A stretch of DNA of 64,000 nt from Luzula sylvatica (lineage: Eukaryota > Streptophyta > Magnoliopsida > Poales > Juncaceae), in assembly GCA_946800325.1 (NCBI GenBank), contig OX326958.1:11480001-11544000 (forward strand), given 5' to 3'. Below the pieces are notes generated by a model. That model was not told where the DNA came from. It worked only from the letters and a program-made list of their open reading frames with translations, and made no database searches. The position numbers and the translations under genes are program-made. Positions 12,061 to 22,719 of this stretch are shown in pieces; the first letter of the stretch is position 1; the number at the start of each line of letters is the position of its first letter.

Positions 12061-12073
12061 TGGCATTAGAGCC
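12061..12073 (+). other. primer-binding site
   Basis: TGGCATTAGAGCC lies 2 bases after the LTR. It is a two-mismatch variant of TGGTATCAGAGCC, the usual site complementary to initiator tRNA-Met in plant LTR elements. Confidence 0.75.
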
Positions 12074-13180
12074 GTCGATTCTCCGACCACTACCACGACT
12101 ATCTCCTCGAGTTGTATCCGTTTCGAGACGATCCAGATCCGTTTCGCGGCAATTCTTCGATTCGAACTCTGTCCAGATCTTGATTCGCCATCCAATTTCT
12201 TGATTTCTTGAATTCTTGATTAGAGATATCCATTCAATTCTCGATTCGAGATCGATTCGGATCTTTTTTTTTCTACATTCGATATCGAATCGCTATTCAA
12301 ATCGACTCAGAATCGATTCAATCCTTGTCCTTAATCAGAGCTCGAGCCCTCGATTCAGTCCTTGTCGTTGTCCTGAATCGGTTGATTTGATTTGATTATG
12401 TCCTTATCCTCGATTCGAGCCTCGTTCGCCTTTCAGACCACGAATTTGAATTCGATTTGGGACTTTCATCGTTGCAGCACTTGAATTCGAGTCCTGATCC
12501 GGATTTGCCCCCGTCACGATTCGAGCCAAGCCAATTTTCCATCTCGAGTTCAGATTATCGTGCTTCAGAATCCAGCCACAATCCAGTCGAGCCAATCCAC
12601 CTGAAGAAGAAGAAAGGTTTGGCAGAGCCTCAACACCATCGATTCCCAAGTCAGAGCGATGATTCAAACCACAATCTACATCCACACCAGTCGTCGCAAA
12701 TCCATCCGTCCAAATCTGCATCAAAGCCTCAACAGTCCTCGCCGAGAAAGGAGAAGAAGAAGGGCAGGTCAGAACTCACAGAACTCGCAGCACTCATCGG
12801 AGTTTTCGCCGGTGATCACTCCTCTTTGGCAAGAGAAAGCTCCGCTTGTGTAAGAGAAGAAGAAGGATCCATTATCGTAAGAAGAAGAAGGAGGGTAGCG
12901 GATCCGGGTTAGAGTTGATCCGATTTGGGTGGGATTTAAGGTTCCGAATTATTTGTCCTGGTTTTCAAGAATCGGGATAAGAATACTCGGAATTCCAGTT
13001 CCAGACTTACTCAAAATCTAGAATTGAAGGTCTGCAGCACAGTTCCTGGTCCTGTTGAGAATCTGGAAGCCAAATTCGAGAATGCATATTCGAATTCTGT
13101 TAAGAATCCAGAATTTGTTAACGGGTCTGATTTGTTTCTAAACGGGTTTGCGGGTTGTTGGAGCGTTTTGAGCCGATACG
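12074..13180 (+). other. untranslated leader of the small element
   Basis: This stretch is rich in GATTCGA/TCGATTC words and CT tracts. It has ORFs on both strands (for example 12457-12912) but they lack any conserved motif and conflict with each other. I read it as a non-coding leader between the primer-binding site and the ORF at 13181. Confidence 0.5.
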
Positions 13181-13539
13181 ATGAGTAATAAAATAGTATA
13201 TTTGTGGGATATTATTCATCCACAAGATACGTATCATGGGCATCGATGTGAAGATGAATGTGTTATTAGGAGATGTTTTGAAAATTATTTTTGGTGTGAA
13301 ACGGACAAAAGGTTTCATGAATGTGGAACCAATTGCAATAAAAAAATATTAGATGATGAAGGTGATGCTTATTGCAAGATTAGTGGACAAGTTTTTACGT
13401 TATCTTGGGAGGAATGGTCGAAGAGCATGTGGTATAAGTTGGGCCAAATGCAAGCACGTAATATTAGCCAATTCGAAGAGCATGATGACGAAGAGGAATC
13501 GAGTGAAAATGGAGTTGATAAAGGAGAAGATAATGAGTC

Positions 13540-13685
13540 GGATTCGGGCATGATTGAAGTGGATCCGGTTGAGTGTGAATCGGATCCGGGCATGATTGAA
13601 GCGGATTCGGTTGAGCGTGAATCGGATTCGGGCGTGATCGAAGCGGATCCGGTGGAGCACGAATCGGATTCGGGCATGATCGAAG
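13540..13685 (+). repeat. 42-bp tandem coding repeats
   Basis: Units beginning GAGTCGGATTCGGGCATGAT or close variants repeat every 42 bp. They encode a 14-residue acidic repeat and continue after the solo-LTR insertion at 14752-14820. Confidence 0.85.
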
Positions 13686-14746
13686 TGAAGGAAATACAGT
13701 TTCAGGATCAACCGTAAAAGTGTACACAAGGATAAACGAATGTAAGCGTACATTCGTGGTCATATCTTTCAGTAGGAAAATCCAATTTGAATGGTTCAAA
13801 TTGGGTTAGATAGATAATAACATTATCTACAACCTTCATATAGAAATATATTTCATATGAACGAAGTATCAGTGTCGTTTCTATGAAATACCGAAAGGCT
13901 GCAACAGTATGACATACAGTTAGTAAAACAGTCATACCTTTTGCATACGAACTCCAATTGGGCCAGGCCAAATTGGGTCGAGTAGATAATAAGATTATCT
14001 ACAACTTTCGTGTTGGGTGATTTTCTGTCAGAGGAATGTACCAATTTCGTATGGACAGAATACTGGACAGATACATGCAACTTTCTGTGTGAAAGAGTGT
14101 ATATTGGATATACATGTCTTTTGGCCAATCCTAATCCTATATGATATAAATAGGATTTTTCTCTCTCATCTGGTGTGGTTCATTCAGTTAATTAATTCAG
14201 AATATTCCAGAGAATTGTGAGACAACTTTCTAGAGAGAGAAAGGATGTAAAGAGAGAAACCGTGAAAATGTGTTTTCCGGTATAGAGAATCAATCAATCG
14301 AGCAAGTTCGCCGGTGCATCGTCTAGGCAGTTGCACCCGCGACCGACGTCTTACGAGTCAAGGTGGATACAAGTAGAGGAGCAACATCTGGGGCTCTTTC
14401 GGTTGTGATCGATTCGGAGGAACGAAATCTGCCGGAGACGGAAACGAGCGAATCGAGTAACGGGCTGTGGAAGCATGCGGGCATGGAACGCACGAAGACA
14501 ACCCGAGGAGTGTCAAGATGGTGGGAGACGTGCGGTATGGGACGTACGGGCTAGTCACCAACGTGACACCGAAGGAAAAGAAGGATGCGAGCGATCAACC
14601 CGTCGTGCGTGATCAATTTCACGCTGGTAATCGTCTATCCTACTTTGCATCGTACCCTCGAAGTCATGGCGTGATCTTGGATTTAGGGAACCGGACCGGG
14701 CCTTCATATCCGCTGCGCGGGCCCGGGGATGGGTGAATTCCCAACA
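13686..14746 (+). mobile_element. solo LTR A (third LTR family), 1061 bp
   Basis: It begins TGAAGGAAATACAG and ends GAATTCCCAACA. It is bounded by a perfect 5-bp target duplication CGAAG (13681-13685 and 14747-14751). It carries a TATA box TATAAATAG (14145) and a GC-rich 3' half with CCGGGCCTTCATATCCGC. Two relatives are in the window (15573-16587 minus; 47689-48676 plus). It disrupts the ORF at 13181 and is therefore younger than that element. Confidence 0.92.
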
Positions 14747-15174
14747 CGAAGCGGGTCCGGTCGAGTGTGAATCGGATTCGGGTGCGTGCAAATCGGATCC
14801 GGAGAGGATTGAATCGGAGGACATAGTCGTAAATGGCGAAATGACTATTCTTTCAAAAATGTTCGAGTCGGGTACGGTGCGATTAAGAGATAAAAGGTAT
14901 TCGGATCCGTATTTGAATTTGAAGAGAGATGATTGTCGAATATGTGTGTATGAAGATATGCGAGTTTTGTGCACAATTAAGGAATGGCGAATATTATCGT
15001 TTGAAGCAAGACTCGACGTGGGGCTTGACGATGAAGGAAAAATACCGCCTCCAAAACCGAATATACGGTACGATGCGAAATCTTCAAGGGTGGTGATTCG
15101 TGTTATATCGAAAAGGCCACCGCCAAAACCTAATATAAATTTCGCATGTTTGATCCTTGAGGACAATGATCTTT

Positions 15175-15188
15175 AAAGGAGGCGGTGT
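15175..15188 (+). other. polypurine tract
   Basis: AAAGGAGGCGGTGT lies directly before the 3' LTR of the small element. It is the expected plus-strand primer and overlaps the stop codon region of the ORF. Confidence 0.7.
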
Positions 15189-15505
15189 TGTCATGACCCG
15201 AGGGTACATGTGTCATTAATAATAAATAAGGGGTTTAATTGCAAATTATTTCTCGGTTCACGAGGTGCGTGGTGCACCGGGTGTAGTTAGTAATTTCTTT
15301 TATAGTTTTGTCGCATTATAAATAGAGAGAAGAGAGAGAATTAGAGGATAATATTGATGTAATTGTTTCTTCGTGTAAGAACTTGTGTTCTGGTCTTGTT
15401 GAGTTTTGATTAATCGAATTCGAATTGATTAAAACTTCAACCTTGTATCCTATTTTATTCGGTTTGAGATTGTTTTTCGTAACGATTCGAGGTCGAATCG
15501 TTACA
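15189..15505 (+). repeat. 3' LTR, 317 bp, of the small element
   Basis: This LTR is identical to the 5' LTR except for two substitutions (TTCTGGTC for TTCCGTTC) and a 14-bp extra segment near the end. The extra segment makes a palindrome with 11-bp arms TAACGATTCGA and a 2-bp spacer. Confidence 0.9.
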
Positions 15506-15572
15506 AGAAATCGACCCTTTCCTCTCGGATTGCCATCGTTGCAATCCTCTTAGACCTCTCGAGCCCTCTCTC

Positions 15573-16587
15573 TGTTGGGAATTCACCCGACCCGGGCCCA
15601 CGCAGCGGATATGAAGGCCCGGTCCGGTTCGAGGGTACGATGCAGTAGAAGGATAGACGATTACCTGCGTGAAATTGATCACGCATGAAGGGTTGATTGC
15701 TCTTCCTTCTTTCTCCGGTCACGTTGGTGACTAGCACGTGCGTCCCATACCACACGTCTCCCACCGTCTTGACGCTCATCCGGTTGTCTCCGTGCGTTCC
15801 ACGTCCAAGCACTTCCACCGTCTTTGACCGTTCTTTCTCTCACTCGAGTTGATCACAATCGAAGAGCCACAAGTGTCGCTCCTCTACTTGTATCCACCTT
15901 GACTCGTAAGACGTCGATCGCGGGTGCAACTGCCTAGACGAAATACCGGCAAACTTGCTCGATCGATTGATTCTCTTCTCCGAAAAAACTGTTTTTCTCG
16001 GTTCTCTCTTTTTACAACCTTTCACTCAATAGAAAAATGTCTCTCAATATTTCTAGAATATTCTGAATATTCTGAATGAATTCACATCTGGATTGACCAG
16101 AGAGAGAGAGAGAAACATCCTATTTATATCACATATGATTAGGATTGGTCAAAAGTCATGTATATCCAATATACACTCTTTCACACAGAAAGTTGCATGA
16201 ATCTGTCCAGTATTCTGTCCGTACGAAATTGGTAAATTTCTATGACAGAAACTCAACCAACACGAAAGTTGTAGATAATCTTATTATCTACACGACCCAA
16301 TTTGGCCTGGCCCAATTGGAGTTCGTATGCAAAAGTTATTACTGTTTTACTAACTGTATGTCATACTGTTGCACCCTTTCGGTATTTCATAGAAACGACC
16401 CTGATACTTCGTTCATATGAAATATATTTCTACATGAAGGTTGTAGATAATCTTATTATCTATCTAACCCAATTTGAACTATTGAAATTGGATTTTCCTA
16501 CTGAAAGATATGACCACGAATGTACGCTTACATTCGTTTATCCTTGTGTACACTTTTACGGTTGATCCTGAAACTGTATTTCCTTCA
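15573..16587 (-). mobile_element. solo LTR B (third LTR family), 1015 bp, reversed
   Basis: On the minus strand it begins TGAAGGAAATACAG (plus-strand end 16587) and ends CCCAACA (15573). It is flanked by a perfect 5-bp duplication CTCTC (15568-15572, 16588-16592). It is collinear with LTR A along its whole length with small indels. It sits in the outer gypsy-type LTR, independently of LTR A. Confidence 0.92.
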
Positions 16588-18275
16588 CTCTCCCCTCGGA
16601 TTGCCAACGTGGCAAGAAATTGAGGCTATAAATAGCCCTGTATTGAGCTTAGCCAGGGGAGAGCCATTACCACCGAGAGCTCGAGCTCTCGAGCTCCCTC
16701 TCCCATCAGGAGGCTTCATCAAGCCTTCGTCTCCCATCCTCTCTCTTTAATCCTCGTCCAGAGCTCAATCAGAGAATCTCCATAGCTGATCTAACTTCTC
16801 GACTCCTCCTCTTCACTCCTACAAAGCTCAGACACACTCTCCCGCACCCAGAACACTCATCCTCTTGATAAATTTCGAGCTCTAGCTTCACAATTTCCGG
16901 TATTGGTTCAAAGACAGGAAAGCTCCATTGGATAAACGAAGCAAACTCACCAGAAGACAGGATCTCAGCCGAGGAACTACTCAGACGAACTCCCTGCATC
17001 ATCGTGGGAAAGGGTAACAATTTCTCTGATCGAATTCTGATTGAAATTGGTGTAGAATTGAGTCAGGATTTTAGAACTATTCTAGGACAATAATTGCAGA
17101 GTAATATTTACCGTAGAATTATGATTTGAAAAACTGGGTTGTGTAAAAACTGTGTGTTGAATTCTGTGATTGCCTTTCTTGATTCTGATATTAGTATTTC
17201 TTTTCTTGGTTTATAAGTACTGATTTCTATTCCTGGTTTTGAGAATTGTGCTTTGTATTCTGGAATTTTAATTCTCGGTTTTGAACATTCGAATTTCTTT
17301 TCTCGGTTTTTTAAAAGGGGCATATTTTGATTCCTGAGTTTTGGGGGAAGTTTTGGGTAGAGTTTTGATAAAGAGATTTTCAATGTGTACCCAAAGAGTT
17401 ATTGATTAAATAATTTCCAAATTAAGAGTGAGTTTGTATAAAATTCACATGGGTATTCCTTGCGATTTTTCTTGAGAATGTTGGTCACGATGGAGGAGTA
17501 AGTCATAGGGGAATTTTGATGTTTTAATTAATTGATGAATTTAGAAATCAAGTTTTTAATGATATAATAAATCTTGTTATTAAAACGATCGTGTTTTATT
17601 AATTGAAAATCAATTAGGGAATTTAATTGGTTTATAACTATTTTTCCTAATTTCCTATCTCATCGTTTTAATACTCAAATCATTCAATAATGGTTTATGA
17701 TTAGTTGATTGATTTGAGTAAGGTTTCATGAATGAAATTTTGATTAGTTGAGATTTTTGGTTTATAAATATTTGAACAAATCTCATTTTTCGTTCGTAAA
17801 TTTTGTGATGATTAATTGGTATATAATTAATTCACCACCCATGCAAATGATTTTATTTTCGAGAGATTTCTAAATGATTCGATTGATTGAGATATCATAA
17901 TCCCCGATTTTCAAATCAAGGGAAGCAAAGCTTTGTTTACCATTTTTCGATTTTATTTTCTCTTTTTCTATTCGATCTTGTTTGCCACTCTTTTCCTCAT
18001 CCACAATCTTTCGCTTTTGCGATACACATTCCTTGAACATCTAAATATTATAACCGGAACATCTTGCTTGTGAATCAATATTAATTGTGAAAAATCTTTA
18101 TTGAATATATTAATTTGAGTCGAGGCCACCTCTCTTGTGAACGACCCCTTTACTTGCCATTTACTCGTCATATTCATTTAAGTATAAGGAAAATATAAAT
18201 ATTTTTGATACTCGTAATTAGGATTTTAAATACACACCTCATTATTAAACGACACCTAAATTTTCGAGTACATCA
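16588..18275 (+). other. 3' part of the outer gypsy-type LTR
   Basis: TATA box TATAAATAGCC (16626) is followed by a GC-rich leader with GAGCTCGAGCTC words and then AT-richer sequence. The last few hundred bases lead to the TACATCA end. ORFs here on both strands are not supported. Confidence 0.5.
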
Positions 18276-18280
18276 GTCAA

Positions 18281-18597
18281 TAACATAAATCAAGTTGTCA
18301 AGTTAAAATACTTTGTATATTTGGCCTAATTACAGTCCAGTCCAAATTATAAAGCCTATTTACTATTTGAGTTTGGTCCAGTTATTTTTCTTGTAATATA
18401 TTTATATACAAGTACCTTTCTTCTTCTTCTTCCTCCTCCTCCTCCTCCTCCACCGCCATGCATGACAACACTTCAAAGTTCAAAGTGTAGTTATAGTTCT
18501 TTTCTTATGGATGTGGAGCTTGAGCCAACTTCAGAATTGCTCAAAAATGAAATAAAATTCAAAACCGATCAAAAGATTAGTAAACCCACAAATGCGA
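18281..18597 (+). repeat. duplicated module, copy 2, right flank of the LTR nest
   Basis: The sequence corresponds to 6285-6540: TTTGGCCTAATTACAGTCC, TTCTTCTTCTTCCTCC, CCGCCATGCATGACAAC, GGATGTGGAGCTTGAGCC and CAAAACCGATCAAAAGATTA. No intact gene is seen. Confidence 0.6.
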
Positions 18598-18918
18598 TTT
18601 TGATATAATTTAGATGTTGTATCCACACCGGAAATGCGATTTTGATAGAGCTTGAGCTCCTGTCTTCTGTTTATAAATCGTTCACCATAAGACAGGATCT
18701 CCACAGAAGTGGAATCAATTAGTTCACCATAAGACAGGAAGCTCTATCAAAATCGTTCACCATAAGACAGGAAGCTCAAGCTGGTGAGTTTACAATTAGT
18801 AAACCCACAAACAGAAGACAGGAAATGCGATTTATATCAAACCCACAAACGAAGCAAAATTCCAGAATTACTCAGCCGAGGAACCCACAAATGCGATTTT
18901 GATATAGAAATGCGATTT
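18598..18918. other. patchwork filler DNA
   Basis: In the paralogue at 6527-6560 AAATGCGAACTTGACAGC is continuous. Here the equivalent AAATGCGATTTTGACAGC is opened by about 320 bp made of short interleaved pieces. Some pieces copy the local sequence (AAACCCACAAATGCGATTTT, ATATAATTTAGATG). Others copy the outer LTR at 16912-16983: GACAGGATCTC, ACAGGAAGCTC, AAACGAAGCAAA, CTCAGCCGAGGAAC, and CTGGTGAGTTT in reverse. GTTCACCATAAGACAGGA occurs more than once. Confidence 0.75.
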
Positions 18919-19129
18919 TGACAGCCTAACTGGCAAACTAATTGATTCCACTTTTTTGTTCGTGACGAATTTATAATCGAATTATATTGTATCCACACTA
19001 TAAAATTAGTTTAACTTAATTCAATCCGATTCATACACCTCATCATCATGCTGTCAATCTGTTGCGAGATCATGTTGTGTATAATTATTCATGCTTAATT
19101 GGATAAACAGTTGAGACCATATTTTTGTG

Positions 19130-19735
19130 GCAATTTGAATACATCCCTACAAAGTTAATATAAATCAAATTTATTCATGATAACATCAAATTAAATCAGA
19201 ATATATACGTCAATATTAACAAGGGAACTATTAAATAAAATCACCATTCTATCCTTCTTTTGATTGTCTTGTTGTTCCATCAAAATACTTTGTATATTGG
19301 GCCTATTTACAGTCCAGTCCAAAATATATAAGCCCATTTATTATTTTAGCCTGGTCCAGTTAGTTACTTGTATTATATATACACACTACCTTTCTTCTTC
19401 TTCCTCCTCCACCGCCATGGCATTGACAACATTGTTCTCGATCTAGGGTTGCTCTTCTTTTCTTCATCTTTGTTTTATTTTCTCTTTTAATTATTGTTTT
19501 GTGTTCTTTGATTTTTGCCTTACCACACCTTTGGTTGATTGAGAAATGATTATTGCTCAAAGCAGCCCGGTCATGGAGGCATATATTATATTTCGGCGAG
19601 TTTAACGTGGAAGCTTCTTTACCTCTTTTTGTATGGTTTTGCTTCTAAAATCTCTCACTACATCCAAATGCTCTTCCTTAAATTAAGAAATTTTGATTTG
19701 ATTAGGGGTTTCTCAAAATTTTGTGCTTAATTTGG
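19130..19735 (+). pseudogene. duplicated gene 5' end remnant, copy 3
   Basis: TTGGGCCTATTTACAGTCC (site II), a TATATATACACAC stretch, leader TTCTTCTTCCTCCTCCACC, then ATGGCATTGACAACATTG and a stop after a few codons (GATCTAGGG). It is followed by a segment with GCTCAAAGCAGCCCGGTCAT and TTTAACGTGGAAGCTTC, which is repeated nearly unchanged at 22030-22250. It looks like a promoter, first exon and part of an intron of an unrecognised gene. No downstream coding exon is found. Confidence 0.45.
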
Positions 19736-20590
19736 TTAGTTTATCAAGTTGCTAATTAGATAAAACAGATTGAAATTTGGCACTTCTTTCAGCAAATTAC
19801 ACTCAATCTTGCCTGTATGCTATAAATTACTCTGCAAGGCGAATAAACACATAATTTGCTACAAATTTCTCAACTGAGCAATAAACACTTGTGTGTACTC
19901 GTTTGAAGTCCGAAATTGATCAAACTCAATTGAAGTCCGAACTTCAAATTTTATACTAATAAATCAAACTCAACTGAGCAATAAACAAATTTCTCAAAAA
20001 TCAAACTCAATTCTTTTGTAATAGATCATAAAATTTTATATTATACTATGTAATTTGTTAAAATAATTTTCAAATTTTTTTATAATGGATCTTATTTTTT
20101 ATAAATTATATTATATAATTTTTTTCGTGGATCCGAAATTGAAGTCCGAACTTCAAATTTTATACTAATGGGCTGGGTTTGTAATATCCAACTGCTTGAG
20201 CTAACAAGCTTTGATCCAATTAATCAAGATATGCAAGTAACCATGATAATTTATTAATTTGATGTTTAAAAATTACAAGTTTGCATACATGCCCTCTTTT
20301 AGGTTTGTGTTACTTGTTAATTACCTTGCATGAATTTTTTTAAAATTAACAACTTGATCAATCATTTACTCACTAAATTACCATGTATGCATTCAAATCG
20401 AAACATCAAACTTTTACATTATTAAATATTAGTCTTGATTAATATTACACACAAACACAAACCTAAAAGAGGGAACGAATCAGTATCCACTAATAGAGGA
20501 CACGGATATTTTGGCCCAATTAATCCAGGTCTGGATTAATTTTAGCTGACGTCATCGAGAAAATAAAATAGGGTTCCATGATGCTAAATA
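19736..20590. other. intergenic
   Basis: No gene is seen. Words such as AACTCAACTGAGCAATAAAC and GAAGTCCGAACTTCAAATTT repeat locally (19914-20160), and the latter contains a short inverted repeat. A partly inverted pair TTTAGGTTTGTGTT (20298) and AACACAAACCTAAAAGAGGG (20454) hints at a foldback element spanning about 20290-20480. Confidence 0.4.
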
Positions 20591-22420
20591 TATGTCCTCT
20601 AAGATCCCAGTTAAGATGATTTTGCTTCAAGTATAAATGAATCAATTGGAGAAAATTGCACAATTTTTCTCATATTTTTTTCTTTGCAAGTGAGTTATTT
20701 TGTAAAGTTCAAAAAAAAAAGAGTTGATTTCTATTTCTTCATGTAGAAATCTCGTTTGGAGAGAAATACAAATTAATATATTACGTAATTGAAGGACTTC
20801 ATTCATTTATGAATAAGAAAACACAAATCACATTACTTAATTAACAATAATATGAAAAATTCTACAAGCCATTTCACAAATTTGTTCTTTATCTGTCCGT
20901 TGGATCTCTTTTATATTTTTGTGAGCTCCATTCATTTATATAATTTAGATGTTGATATTTGTATTTCGGGAATGAGTTTGTGATTTAATTCGGTAATTGT
21001 ATCTGTTTCCATAATAATATTACTTAATATATTATACATTTTCTGAAATGGCTATTTTGGTTAATATATAAGATTCACTTTTAAAATTTAACTTGTTCCC
21101 ATTTTTGTTTCAATCACTCTGAACAAATATCTTTCAAAATAAAAACATAAGACGATATAAGAACAAGTGCCAATATTGCTTGCTCTCGGTCTTTATTCAG
21201 CCAACGACTTTCTAAATATATAAATATATAACCCATCAAATCAAACAACGCGATGTTTTTCATTGATATATGCATTTTAACTGCACGTATCTTGAAAATA
21301 CACCAAATCAAACATTTTCGAAATGTTAATAAATATATTTTTCATGTAAAATAGTTTAAAAGTTTTTCACTGATATCATAAATTATGACAAGTTATCAAT
21401 TCTTGATTTTCTCTAATATCTCATGTTTTTATAAGAACAAAACATGCATTCGGGACTTTCATTATTTTTATTGAGAATTTTTTTTTTTGAAAAAGTACCT
21501 CACACAAGTTAAATGATACAAAGTCACACGAATTTCATTGAATAAGTAAACCAAATAATAGTGTTTTTTTAAAAAAATTTCTATTTAAACCAGATACTTA
21601 ATTGGCTAAACAGATGAGGCCAGATTTAATTTTGTGGCAATTTGAATACATCCCTACAAAGTTAATATAAATCAAATTTATTCATGATAACATCAAATTA
21701 AATCAGAATATATACCGTATACGTCAATATTAACAAGGGAACTATTAAATAAAATGACCATTCTATCCTTCTTTTGATTGTCTTGTTGTTTCTTAAAAAT
21801 ACTTTGTATATTGGGCCTATTTACAGTCCAGTCCAAAATATATAGTCCATTTATTATTTGAGCCTGGTCCAGTTAGTTACTTGTATTATATATATAGAAT
21901 ACCTTTCTTCTTCTTCCACCTCCACCGCCATTGACAACATTGTTCTCGATCTAGGGTTTCTCTTATTTTATTCATCTTTGTTTTATTGTCTCTTTTACTT
22001 ATTTATTTTGTTTTTTATTTATTTTTGCCTTACCACACCTTTGGTTGATTGAGAAATGATTATTGCTCAAAGCAGCCCAGTCATGGAGGCATATATCAAT
22101 TTCGGCGAGTTTAACGTGGAAGCTTGTTTACCTCTTTTTCTATGGTTTTGCTTCTAAAATCTCTCACTACATCCAAATGCTCATACTTAAATTAAGAAAC
22201 TTTGATTTGATTAGGGGTTCTCAAATTTTTGTGCTTCATTTGGTTAGTTTATCATGTTGCTAATTAGATAAAACAGATTGCAATTTGGCACTTCTTTCAG
22301 CAAATTATACTCAATCTTGAATGTATCCTATAAATTACTCTGCAAGGGGAATAAACACATAATTTGTTACAAATTTCTCAACTGAGAAATAAACACTTGT
22401 GTGTACTCGTTTGAAATCAT
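20590..22420. repeat. segmental duplication, unit 3, with module copy 4
   Basis: Landmarks are TTTTGCTTCAAGTATAAATG (20622, empty site of the hAT), a compact MITE-like stretch (21205-21320), CATGTAAAATAGTTTAAAAG (21343, empty site of the MULE), CACACAAGTTAAATGATAC (21501), and the TTGGGCCTATTTACAGTCC module (21810). The module leads to CACCGCCATTGACAACATTG (21922) and the GCTCAAAGCAGCCCAGTCAT segment (22065). The ATG of copy 3 is ATT here, so no start codon is present. Confidence 0.75.
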
Positions 22421-22719
22421 CGATTAGAAATTAATTTAATCTGAAATTTTGCAATTGAAATTTTGTTCTATCATAATACCATATACATATTACTTCTTCT
22501 GAATAATTGTGCTCTCAATCATTAATCATATCAAATTAATTCTTTTCTGGACGTCTCAATCATTAATCACATCAAAATCAAACAACACAATGTGTTTCTG
22601 CATGTTATATACTATCAATACATGTATTTTTATACACGTATATCTTGAAAATACATCAAATCAAACATTTTCTAAATTTTAATAAATATATTTTTTCATG
22701 TAAAATAGTTTAAAGTTTT

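Larger units (their letters stand above)
13181..15176 (+). pseudogene. unrecognised ORF of the small LTR element, split by a solo LTR
   Basis: The reading frame runs 13181-13685, is interrupted by a 1061-bp solo LTR plus one copy of its 5-bp target duplication, and resumes in the same frame at 14752-15176. Without the insertion it would be 309 codons. The N-terminal ~90 residues hold a Cys/His cluster (HRCEDEC near 22-28, C32, C39, then FHECGTNC and CKISG), which suggests metal binding. An acidic linker follows. Then come five tandem 14-residue repeats of the type ESDSGMIEADPVE, three and a half of them before the break. The C-terminal part is basic and mixed, with two PPPKPNI motifs. It matches no gag, protease, RT, RNase H or integrase motif that I know. 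Alternatives are a captured host gene, or a gag-like or accessory protein. The stop is about ten bases before the 3' LTR, as an element ORF would be. Confidence 0.75.
11756..15505 (+). mobile_element. small non-autonomous LTR retrotransposon carrying an unknown ORF
   Basis: Two direct LTRs (11756-12058 and 15189-15505) differ by two substitutions plus one 14-bp indel over about 300 bp, which implies a young insertion. The 5' LTR is followed by a primer-binding site (12061). The 3' LTR is preceded by a purine-rich tract. The net internal region, once the nested solo LTR is removed, is about 2.06 kb. It holds one ORF that is neither gag nor pol. Flanks are ATAAA and AGAAA, a 4-of-5 match for a 5-bp target duplication. 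The host is the outer gypsy-type LTR. With no protease, RT or integrase it must have moved in trans. Confidence 0.85.
10960..18275 (+). mobile_element. Ty3/gypsy-type solo LTR, about 2.54 kb net, interrupted by two insertions
   Basis: The outer LTR starts TGATATGAGCG and ends GAGTACATCA, giving TGAT/ATCA termini. The flanks are GTCAG on the left (10955-10959) and GTCAA on the right (18276-18280), a 5-bp target duplication with one mismatch. Removing the element at 11756-15505 and the solo LTR at 15573-16587 leaves about 2540 bp. The word GTTCGTCTCATCGAGACGAG (11141) and a TATA box in GGCTATAAATAGCC (16623) with a GC-rich leader fit a large chromovirus-like (Tekay-type) LTR. The superfamily assignment rests on memory of such LTRs and is tentative. 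No internal region or second LTR is present. A shorter related piece lies at 30660-30775. Confidence 0.65.

Noticed and set aside
12457..12912. 151-codon plus-strand ORF in the small element's leader
   Set aside because: It overlaps comparable ORFs on the other strand, has low-complexity Ser/Arg/Lys content, no motif, and ends before the better supported ORF.
14555..15166. 203-codon minus-strand ORF
   Set aside because: It is antisense across the solo-LTR junction and the element ORF. It cannot predate the insertion and has no recognisable domain.
11677..16750. A ~98-codon frame that becomes continuous if the small LTR element and solo LTR B are removed from the outer LTR
   Set aside because: The same DNA contains the LTR's TATA box (TATAAATAG) and lies within TGAT...ATCA termini with a target duplication. 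The open frame in a GC-rich leader is more likely chance.
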